64,000 nt of DNA, taken from Pratylenchus scribneri (taxonomy: Eukaryota; Nematoda; Chromadorea; Rhabditida; Pratylenchidae). Shown one piece after another: positions 36,466 through 46,700 of the stretch (within the stretch, counting starts at the first letter, position 1; the number at the start of each line of letters is the position of its first letter). The DNA is taken from the NCBI GenBank assembly GCA_030063045.1, contig JAQSEB010000234.1, forward strand, positions 62,001 through 126,000, in the 5' to 3' direction. The position numbers and the translations under genes are program-made. The notes under the pieces were generated by a model, which saw only the letters and a program-made list of their open reading frames with translations, ran no database searches and had not been told where the DNA came from.

Positions 36466-37212
36466 GGCACTTATGTATTTTAGAGGATGGAAGAGAAAAT
36501 GGGTTGGAGGGAAAGTGACAAGTCCCTTCAATCAAATTGCCCATCACTGAGATGGAGGAAGGGAGCAAGCGAGTAAACGATGGAGGAAGGAATTCTTTCC
36601 TCACACGGTGCAAATTCTAATTTAAACTGGATGGTATTTGATTTACCGAATAAATTATCGAAAATACCAAATAGAGTATTTAATTTACCGATAGTTGGGT
36701 ATAGGGGGATTAAACAGGATTAAGCCCCGAAATAAATTCCTGGTTTGGTCTTTTTGCTTCCGGTTTCGAAAGATTCCTATGCTCCGAACCCTAAGCCCCT
36801 AAATCCCATGCCTACCATAACCATAACCCTAATCCCTAGCCCCTAACAAGACTTATCCTGCTTAATCCTACTATATCTGCTTAATCCCGCGCACTCTCTT
36901 GGCCTCTGTTACACTTCGCCGACCTTCCAGTGGCCTTCCGGGCCATATCCATTCCATTTCGGGGCTTAATCCCCCTATATCCGGCTTAATCTCCCTATAT
37001 CCACCCTAATCCTCCTATATCCATCTATTCAATAAATTAAATACCATCCAGTTTAAATTAGAATTTGCACCGTGTGAGGTAAGAATTCCTTCCTCCATCG
37101 TTGACTCGCTTGCTCCCTTCCTCCATCTCAGTGATGGGCAATTTGATTGAAGGGACTTGTCACTTTCCCTCCAACCCATTTTCTCTTCCATCCTCTAAAA
37201 TACATAAGTGCC
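36466..37212. mobile_element. Non-autonomous element with long terminal inverted repeats
   Basis: The arms, about 185 bp each (36466-36650 and 37025-37212), are near-perfect inverted copies beginning GGCACTTATGTATTTTAGAG. A perfect 8-bp duplication AATGTTGC flanks them (36458-36465 and 37213-37220). The interior holds TAACCCTAATCCCTAGCCCC-like sequence and a partly palindromic core. The 8-bp duplication fits a hAT-type transposase acting in trans. Confidence 0.93.
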
Positions 37213-37689
37213 AATGTTGCCCATCGTTAATTATTTTCGAGTTTTTTATTTTTAATCTTCTCAAAAAACATTTATTAATTTGTGAGTTTTTTTTAGTGTA
37301 GAGGAATTCGAATATGGAATTAAATTTTTATTTTTCGAAAATAATATTTTAAGCCAGTAATTACCATTTTGGAATGTTAAGAGTTCAAAACTAATGACAT
37401 ATTTGATTCTTTGTTCTAGAAAACATAATAAAACATAATTTTAATTTTAAATCAAAGAAGGAAATAAATATTCTTACCAAAAAGGGGTACAATATTACTA
37501 AAAGTTTAGAAAAAATTTTAAAATGACAAAATTTATATTTTTTTTTCTCAAATTAGATTGGCTCAAAGGCGGAAACTTTCATATTTTTGTGGCAAAAAAT
37601 TTTTTTGATAACAAAAATTTAATTTTAAATCTAATAGAGTTAATAAAATTAACATCCAAATATTGAAAATAATTATCAAAATCACACTC

Positions 37690-38676
37690 ACATCCCCATT
37701 GCGTTCATCAATTACAGTGTAGACAAAGAGAAAGAATTCCAACGCCTTTGGATCATTTGCTTTCACTGCCTTGACCGCCCGGATCAGTCCATTCTTTTTG
37801 TTCAACAAAACGAAGGCATAGCAGGCAACATTGAAATCTTTTGAGTTACGATGCCCGGTTGTTGACTTATTGCAAATATCTTATGAAAATGCTGGGCAGG
37901 GGAAAAAATAAAATTATTATTAAATTTAACTATATTTTTGAAAATTTATTTTTGTAAATCCGATAAAAGTGGATTTCAAAAATTTATATTTTGACCAGAA
38001 ATTATTTTTATTACTTTTCTTTAGCTGATATATTTTAGAAGATATAGAAAAACACAGGAGAAATATTTAACTAATTTTCTTTAAAATTTTTTGGAAAAAA
38101 ACTGAAACAAAAATATTATGAAATTTTCCGTTTGTCTATCGAACTAAAAAAATTACAAAAAATTTCAACCTTCCATGACATCTTTCGATCCTTTCGTTTG
38201 TTGAAGCTTTTCTCCATAACCACTGATTGATTCCTGCCATTGGATTCCACCTCAAAGGAATACTTTTAAACTTTTATTCATTTCTTTAATTCCCTGTAGT
38301 TTTACAAAATCCACTATAATTCGTTCAAAAATGTCGAAAAATTAATGAGTTAGACCACAAATTTTTAAATTTTTGAGGTGTAAAAAAATAACTCCCCATG
38401 GGGAATTAAAAAAGAATGTTAAAAATTTTTAAATTTCTGAGAATTCACCTCAATCGGATCATAAAGACGCCAGAGTTGATCACATTCCGATTTGGCCTCC
38501 TCCGATTTAGCATAATTCTTCCAAATGCAGCCATTCATATCTTTGCCTTCCAAATCCATTTCATTCCAAGCATCCTCCTGCCAACTATTGGAAGAAGGAA
38601 CGGAATTGGCCAATTGTTGATGAAGGATAAATGGGAAAAAAAGAAAGAATAAAAATTTGATGATGTTGAATTGCAT
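37690..38676 (-). CDS. Secreted protein, family not recognised
   Basis: At least three exons: 38449-38676 starting at ATG, about 38163-38259, and about 37691-37847. The start has a very hydrophobic signal peptide (FLFFLFFPFI core). A Glu/Asp/Trp-rich stretch follows with two cysteines, then a basic exon, then an exon with VACYAFVLLNKKNG and a Lys/Ala run ending in VYTVIDERNGD before a strong GTGAGT donor, so at least one more short exon must follow. The alternating beta-strand pattern of the third exon could fit a cystatin-like or NTF2-like fold, but that is a guess. Confidence 0.6.
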
Positions 38677-38819
38677 TGTTTTGATGAAGAATGGGTAAAT
38701 TACGTTTTTTTGTCCTGTCAAAAAAAGAGATATTTAAAACTAAAAAAAACATTTAATTGAGAAGTGTATATAGAATTTTTTAATGCAATGGGATGATCTC
38801 CTATTATACTTTTTTTCGA

Positions 38820-39210
38820 AAATAATCACAAAAATTTGTTTCTCCTTTCCGGAAAATGTTTGCCAAAATGTGTTTTCCCTTTCCGGAAAATGTTCGCCAA
38901 AATGAATTTTTTCATTCCGGAAAATGTTCGCCAAAATGTGTTTTAGCTTTCCGGAAAATGTGCGCCAAAATGTGTTTTCCCTTTCCGGAAAATGTTCGCC
39001 AAAATGTGTTTTCCCTTTCCGGAAAATGTTCGCCAAAATGTGTTTTCCCTTTCCGGAAAATGTTCGCCAAAATGTGTTTTCCCTTTCCGGAAAATGTTCG
39101 CCAAAATGTGTTTTTCCTTTCCGGAAAAAGTTCGCCAAAATGTGTTTTCCCTTTCCGGAAAATGTTCGCCAAAATGTGTTTTTCCTTTTCCGGAAAATGT
39201 TCGCCAAAAA
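38820..39210. repeat. 34-bp tandem array B
   Basis: About eleven copies of the same 34-bp unit as the array at 33.4-34.7 kb, in the same orientation, with the TGTGTTTTCCCTTTCCGG subtype dominating. It sits just upstream of the start of the minus-strand secreted gene. The two arrays therefore flank the cluster of secreted-protein genes. Confidence 0.95.
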
Positions 39211-39297
39211 TTTAATTCTTTCAAAAATGTAGCAAATTAAAGAGAAAATTTGTTTAATAAAAATTAGAAAAAAAAGAATTTATTTAATTGCCAATTA

Positions 39298-39534
39298 ATG
39301 GTGCCATTTTTATTTCTTTTTAAAATTCTGCAAATGAACAGGAATGGAATTGTATTGTTAGTCGACTCTCGCCTAAAATTGCCTCAGCTGCCACTCATGG
39401 CAGCAGTTTTTTTTGGAAAGAGCAAAACATTCGATAATATTGATGAGGGTCTTAGTCCAGATAGAAGAGAATTATTGAGCACGGCCAAAGACCAACTATG
39501 GCCTAAATTTGGCTCACTCATCAGCCAAATGTAG
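39298..39534 (+). CDS. Possible small ORF, unsupported
   Basis: 78 codons from a true ATG to TAG, with a hydrophobic start and an amphipathic C-terminal half. It has no recognised family, no clear splice partner and no promoter signal. It could be a real small protein or chance. Confidence 0.2.
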   Translation: MVPFLFLFKILQMNRNGIVLLVDSRLKLPQLPLMAAVFFGKSKTFDNIDEGLSPDRRELLSTAKDQLWPKFGSLISQM

Positions 39535-39539
39535 AGGAA

Positions 39540-41320
39540 AAATGGAAATGGAACGCAACATTTTTTCTTCTTTTTTCCGTGTTCTTTCGTTTCTGCCAGA
39601 AAAATGATAAATTTGCTGCAAATACTGGAGGAAAAGGGGAATAAGAATTTTTCAAATGAAATGTTATTTATTCATTTATTCTATATAAAAATGGCAATTG
39701 ATGGAAAGGGCTGCTGAAAGCCTGAAAGCCAAATCGAAGAAAGTGGCGGGAATAAAGGGAAAGATGTGGACTAAATAAGCTGGCGATGTTCATCATAAAT
39801 GGAGATAAAAGAATGGCCGGGATCTCAACTGCTGGAAGGAAAAGTCGAGAGTAGGAAGAAGATAAAATAAGGAATACAGATCTGCAGAAGGTTGAATAAA
39901 AAATGAGGGGGCAAAAATTGGAGGAAAATTGATTGTCCCATAGGAAAATCAAAAACCACGTATCCCTCATAGAATTTTAAAAATAACAAAAGTAGCCAAT
40001 GAATTAATTTTATAGGAAAAGATCTACATTCAAGAAATATTTAAAAATAAAATAAAAATAACAAAAGTAGACATGAATTAATTTCATAAGAAAAGAGCTA
40101 CATTCAAGTAATATTTAAAAACAAAAAAAACAATAAAAATTTTTTGCACCCACTGCTTTTTGTTTTCAATAAATTTTGCACACTTTTGACGAATGTACTT
40201 TTTTAATATGCATGATTTTGGCTAGGTGTGCGTTATAGATAAATAACGAATTGTTGCGTTGGATAAATAAAATACAAATTGTCGCGTTAAATAAATAAAA
40301 CGCAAAATTGGGTAGCTAGCAATATCTATACAAAATTCCTAAGCTAATACTAATAATACAAAATGAATATTCTCAAGGGATAGATAATCAGATAAAAAAT
40401 AGCCATTCCATCGATGTAAAATTATTGACTTTGCGAGAAAAGTTGTGTAGCCTAACTTCAAGAAACTAAAAGGGTAGATTGTAGATTCAAAGGGCTAAAA
40501 TTTGAAATCACATACCAATGGATTTCTATATTCTATTAGTGACATGTAACTTTTCGTAGAATTAATTCTTTCACTGGTGATGGCATGGCTTTGAAATTTG
40601 TGGCATGGTTCATTACATCGATGGCACGTCTTCTAAGTTGATGGCAGTGCTCTTTATATTGATCGCTTGTCTCAAATCGATGATGGCACAGTTTTTTACA
40701 TCGATGGCATGACTATTTTTCTATTTATCCCTTGAGGATTGAGGATATTTATTTTGCATCATCCATCACAGCTTAGGAATTTTGTATAATAACCAATTTT
40801 GTGTTTTATTTAACTAACTCAAAAATTTGCTTTTTTATCTAATGCGACAGCATCTCTGATTTTGATTGATAAAAAATTTTAATATTTTAATTTTTTCTAA
40901 ATTGTACAATATTGATACGATTATGAGAAATTTATCGAATTAATTAAAATAAAATTTTTGTCTGAAGAATTGTAAAAATTTTTAAATTTTTTCTCGGTAA
41001 TTAATTAAAATATTATTCCGTATAATAATTTTCTTCGAAAATATAAATTTTTCTATGAAATAAAATTTGCGTGATGTATCCATTTTACATTCAATCAACT
41101 TTGATGAAATTTTTGAAGACATTTTAAATTCTCATTATTTCTTTTTTAATATTTTATCACGAAAAGGAAATAAATTTTCTTTCAATTTTTTGATACATTT
41201 GCTCAAAATTATAAAAAATTTTTTGAATATTTTAAAAAAATTTAGAAATTTATAAAATTCTAAGCATTAAATAAAATTATTTTATTTAGTGATTTCCATT
41301 CTAGCATAAATTTTAACAAT
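39540..41320. other. Intergenic spacer with a degenerate inverted-repeat element
   Basis: From about 40235 to 40855 there is a decayed inverted-repeat element. Left-arm landmarks are ACAAAATTCCTAAGCTAATA, TCTCAAGGGATA and CCATCGATGTAAAA; right-arm counterparts are ACATCGATGGCATGAC, TATCCCTTGAGGA and AGCTTAGGAATTTTGTATAA. Several ATCGATGGCA-like repeats fill its interior. The rest is AT-rich without supportable genes. Confidence 0.6.
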
Positions 41321-41327
41321 AATTATT

Positions 41328-43338
41328 ATGGAAAGAACATTTGTTAGCCCGAATGCCACTTTTGCTGACCGTCTCCAAATTGGACTACTTTATGTGTTCT
41401 CTTCATTATTTTTTTTTACAATGCAGCTTTCTATTTCCATTGTAATTAAATTTTTTAAAAAATAATTCAAAAATTAATTTTATTAAATAAATATTAAATA
41501 ATTAAATTTTTATTTTGTTTTAATCAAATATTTATTAAATATAAAAATTTAAATTTATTGCCTGCTTATCTTGATTATAACATTTTTAAGATTTTCTTTC
41601 TGTACAAAGAATATCGCCAGAATCTGTGTTATCGCATAATGGCAATTAGTTCCCTCATTGATTGCGTACAATTGGTGGCCCATGCCTACGGTGGAATAAT
41701 TATAATGTTCAATGATTCATTTTCATTTCAATTGGAAAAGGTGATGTCTAGAAATTAAAATTTTTAATTTAAAATTTATAATATAAAAAAAAATAATATT
41801 CCAAATTTTATTAAGGCTAAATAATTAATTTTTTGTAATATTTTTAATCTTTTTTTTGTATAATAAATCTTTATTTTTTTTATTATTTTTATAAAATTTT
41901 AAAAAATTTGATTATTAAAATTTGAAAATTAATTATATTTTATTCGAATTTTATTAAATTTAAAATTAAAACTTTATTATATTTTATAATTTTTTAATAA
42001 AATTTATTTTAGTTTTTTGGCAGTCTATTGGAATCGCTCTCAACCATTTCATTTTCATTTGCATTTTTATTGGCATTGAATCGATTGATTGTATTTCTCC
42101 CAAAAAGTTTAAAATTTTTGACAAAGCAAATAGAGCACAAATTATTCAATTTGCTAATTTTATTTTGTTTCCTATTCGGATTGGTTATTCAAGTGAATTT
42201 TAAAATTATAAATAATTGAATTAAATATAAATAATGAAATTAAATTTTAAAAAAAATAATATAAGAATTGTAAAATAAAAATACTAATTAAAAAAAATAG
42301 TGAAATTAAATTAAAATATTTAATTTTCAGCAACTTTTTTGCTTCACTCCATTTGCAACTCTACGATTTTATCAATACACATGGAAATATTTATACTCAG
42401 AAAATGGCATCCAAATGTGGTTATGGCTTTATAAATTTGAAAGTTACGAACCATTACCAATTTTATTCATCACATTTTGCATTTATTTATCAATATTTGT
42501 ATTCCTTATTCATCAGGTTGACTAAAGCTTGATATAATAAATTTTTATTTTGTATTATAAAATTAATTTTAAAAAAATACAAATATTTTTTTAATTGAAT
42601 TCTTCACAAATTATACATATTTATTAAATTATTATTATAAAATTTATAAAAAAATTTTATTTTTAGAGAAAGATGGTGACGGCAAATTCGAATGATCGAT
42701 CAAATTTTGCCAGTTTTTCCCAAAATGAATTACGTCTACTTGCACAGGCAGACATGATAAAATAATATAAAAATATTAATTATTTTTGGAAAATTTATTT
42801 ACATTTTAAATAATATTGTCATTCTAAATTCTCGAATTATAAAAATACAGGCATTTCCACAATTTGTTATGGAACTGTCAATAACCATGCTTTGGAATTG
42901 GCTCCAAATTCCATATCCTGTTTTTCTAAACTTGCAATGGATTTTCTACAATGGCTACAAACCTTTAATATATCTAACAATGAACAAGTGATTTAATTTG
43001 GTACTTATGTACTTTGTATCCGCTTTTTTGGAAAGTGCTTGGTCCCCCCTATGGTTTTAGGGTTTGGGTTAGGGTTTTGTTTTAGGATACACGTAAGATG
43101 ATTCTTATCCCGCCCTATCCCTAACCCAACCCTGATTGACCCTAACCCGAATTATGACAAACCATAGGGGGGACCAAGCACTTTCCAAAAAAGCGGATAC
43201 AAAGTACATAAGTACCATTTAATTTTCCATAATATAAAAATATTTTAATTTTTAAATACATTGATTTTCTACAAATTAGATATTTATTTTTGCAGGCCCA
43301 TACGAAAAAATTGCTTTACTTTTGGAGTTGCCGAATAA
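41328..43338 (+). CDS. Seven-transmembrane chemoreceptor-like protein
   Basis: Seven exons join in phase: 41328-41441, 41591-41740, 42013-42192, 42331-42516, 42667-42747, 42851-42987 and 43296-43338, giving 296 residues. Hydrophobic segments lie at about residues 12-36, 52-75, 90-112, 128-150, 184-206 and 245-290. A CYRIM motif precedes the second helix and an LALNR motif follows the third, as in nematode serpentine receptors; the closest pattern I know is the Srt class, but the assignment is tentative. The fifth intron uses a GC donor (CAG|GCAGAC). The last intron contains an inserted GGTAC-family element. The C-terminus is short (KPIRKNCFTFGVAE). Confidence 0.75.
43000..43216. mobile_element. 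GGTAC-family MITE, copy 1
   Basis: 217 bp with terminal inverted repeats of about 55 bp starting GGTACTTATGTACTTTGTAT and reaching TGGTCCCCCCTATGG. A 9-bp duplication ATTTAATTT flanks it (42991-42999 and 43217-43225). The interior is TTAGGGTTTGGGTTAGGG-like on one side and its complement on the other. It is inserted in the last intron of the receptor gene, a few bases after the donor. Confidence 0.93.
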
Positions 43339-43757
43339 AGAAACCAATTAATTGCGATGTGGGAGCTAATAGAATTGTACCAGTGAAGAATTTTTTTTTT
43401 CACACAAACCATCCCGCAATTAAACCAATTCCAATGACCATGACAAATCTACACCAGAGAATATAAGAATGATGGCAATTTTTGAAATAATTATTGTTGT
43501 AAAAATATGAACATTTTTGTGTATTATGTGTATTATATAATGAAATATTATTAATGAAAATAAACACAAAAATGAATCAGAAAGGATGGCCCAACTAATA
43601 AATATTTTTAATTCGCATTGAACTCTGCACAAAAATGAAGTCATTGATTTGCACTTAACCCTTTCGTTTTACAACTAGAATAAATAAATAAATATCCAAT
43701 AAAAACCTAGCAAGTACGCCAGAAAAGAAATAAATAAAAAAATAAGATTGAAAATAA

Positions 43758-46700
43758 GGTCTTTTTATAATATCAAAAATTATCCCAAAAAATATTATCA
43801 AAAATTTTGATGGGGGGAGGGGGGCAGCATTGCCCCAAATTCGGCTTCCCCAATTGAACCTGCCTACTTTTGAGGGGGATCCTCTTGAATGGCCCAATTT
43901 TTGGGAGTCATTTGAGAGTGCTGTCGGGAGACAGCCCCTCGAGCCGGTCGACAAACTCAATTACCTAATGGGTTGTTTGACAGGAAAGGCGGCAAAATCG
44001 GTAATGGGCTATCGGGGAGGAAACAATTACGACAATGTAGTTGATACCCTAAAACGGCTATATGGGGACAATCGGGTGATTGCTGAAGCCCTACAATCCG
44101 AATTGATCAATTTGCCGGTGTGCAATGAGTCGGTCGAATCTCTCCAAATTTTTGTGGAAAATTTGGAGAGATCGTGCCGTCAACTTACTGCTTTAGGGCA
44201 GCCAGTTGAAAATCCTGTTCTTTGTCAGGTGGTAAAGAACAAAATTCCCAAATCCGCTCTCATGGAAATTGTTCGAGCAGAAAGAGCCGAAGGTCGGCAA
44301 TATGGGATGGAGGATTTGCGAAGGGGACTGGCTGAATTTGCATCTATTAAGGCCGAAGTGCAACGCTGTTCAGCTACTTCGCAAAGGGAACCCCCTAAGA
44401 AGGACAAAGGGGAAAAGGCAGTGGACAAAGGACGCGTGTTTGTGGCAAATGCCGAAATAAAAAGCAAGGAGAAGAAATCCGGCGGATGTCTCTTTTGCAG
44501 TGGGAAACATAAGGCGATGGATTGCCCTACCCACAAAGGACGAAAAGAGCGTAGGCAACGCCTTTTCGATTTGAAGCGTTGCTTCAAATGTTTGGGGTCT
44601 GATCATTGGGCTAAGCAATGCACAAAAGGTCGGAAATGTGCAAATTGCAGTAGTGAAGACCATCATTTCCTGATTTGCGGGGAACCAATCCGGAAATCAA
44701 ACAAATCCGAAGAGAAAGCCGGCAAAAAACGTCGGTGGGGTAAGCAGCCATCCCAGGCAGCTGTGAATGTTGCGACGGAGGCCAAAGTAAACCCAGTGAT
44801 GACACTGGTTTCCCATACCCCGGACCAAGACCCAGAGTCAGTCATTTTGATGGCACGGTATGTGCCTTTCATAAATGAAGGAGACCCTTCTAAAAATGTC
44901 GAGGCATTGACATTTTTTGACCCTGGGGCCACGCTTAACCTGGTCACCCGCTCGCTAGTCGAGCAAATGGGCTATAAACGGTACAAACCAAGGGAATTGG
45001 ATGTATCCGTTTTCCATGGAGAGGATCCAATCCGTTTAAAGGCCCCTCGGGTGATAGTCACAATGATGACTAGTAGGGGTAAACCATTCTACCTTCCGGC
45101 GTATCAGGTGGAGTGGATAGTCAAATCGGTGCACCGTGCCGAATTTAATTCAGGGAAGCTAACCCTGATGGACGAGCAACCCAATATGCTAATTGGAATG
45201 GGGGAATTCTGGAATTTGTTCCGACACAGACAACGGATAAATTCCCACCTTTTCCGCATCCACACAATCTTGGGAAAGGTTATGTGCGGGAAGGAAGATT
45301 TCCCTGGATGGGAAGAAGGAGAATTCCAATCCATTATGGCTATTTCGAGCGAAATGAAAGCCATAGATTCTCGCCAGGATGGCGAATTGAAAAATTTCTG
45401 GGAATTAGAAATGATTGGCGTAAGGGATGATCCTATGGAAAAGGATGATGATATCGCCTTCGACCGGTTTGAAAAATCGGTAAAGCGCCTAAAGGATGGT
45501 CGGTTTAGTGTGGGATGGCCGTGGAAGGATTTCCCACCAAAACTGCCTACGAACTATGAAATGGCATATCGGCGGATGTGTTCAAACATCCGAAAATTAA
45601 AAGAAACCCCAGAGTTGTTGGGAAAATATCACAACATTTTCCTGGAACAACTGGAGCGGGGCTTCATTGAACCTGCGCAGGGGGTAGGGTCAGGGGAGCA
45701 TTTTCTTCCTCATCACGTTGTGATAAACCCAAAGAAAATTCGAATGGTATTCGATGCTGCAGCAAAGTTGAGAGGTCAACTTTCCCTGAATGAGTGCATG
45801 TTTAGGGGGCCAGTGCTGCTTCCGGATTTAGTGGGACTGCTAATCAGATTCCGGAAATCTCCTTATGCCCTGTGGGCAGATTTGGAGAAAGCATTCAATT
45901 CTTTGGCCCTGGAACCGAGGGATCGGGAATATTGCAAGATAATATGGGTAAAGGACCCCAGTGAGCCACCGGAGAAACCGGGAAATTTGGCGATTTACCG
46001 ATGGGCGAGGGTTCCCTTCGGAGTAATTGCTTCTCCGTTCCTTTTAGCCGCATGTGTGCGGAAATTCTTAAAGGAATCTGGCTCAGATTTAGCCACGGAA
46101 TACATGGGAAATGATTATGTGGATAATCTCCTCGCTTTATGCGAGACTGAAGAAGAAGCTGCTTCCAAGTATAAGGAAGGGAAGGCACTCTTCAATAGTT
46201 GTCAAATGAATCTGAGAGAATTCGTTTGCAATTCGGCTAAGGTTATGGCCGCCATTCCGCCTGAAGATAGGTTGGATGAGAAAATGCCCAAGGTGCTGGG
46301 CATATTTTGGGATCTGGATAAGGATGAGCTCCTTATCAAATTCCCACCGATGAGTTCGGTGAAAATTGCTACACGGCGAGTAGTGCTTCAGCAGTTGGCG
46401 TCGGTTTATGACCCACTAGGGATTCTGAGCCCGTGCCTCCTTCCGGCAAAACGATTTTTGCAGAAGCTGTGGCAAAACCCAAGGGGATGGGATGTTCCCC
46501 TCGAACCCGATGAAGGGGAGGAATGGGCGAAGATTCTGTCGTCTTGGGAAGTTTCCCCATTTAATTTCCCAAGGATTGGGATCCTTTCGACTAAGGCACA
46601 ATTCCAGCTGCATGTATTTGTGGATGCTAGTGAATATGCCTATGCTGCCGCAGTCTATGTGCGGTCAGAATGGTCAGGGAAGACCTCAGCACGCCTTTTT

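Noticed and set aside
43420..43644. 74-codon hydrophobic minus-strand frame with an ATG
   Set aside because: Isolated, without family or splice context, and composition alone (AT-rich, Ile/Phe codons) gives such frames.
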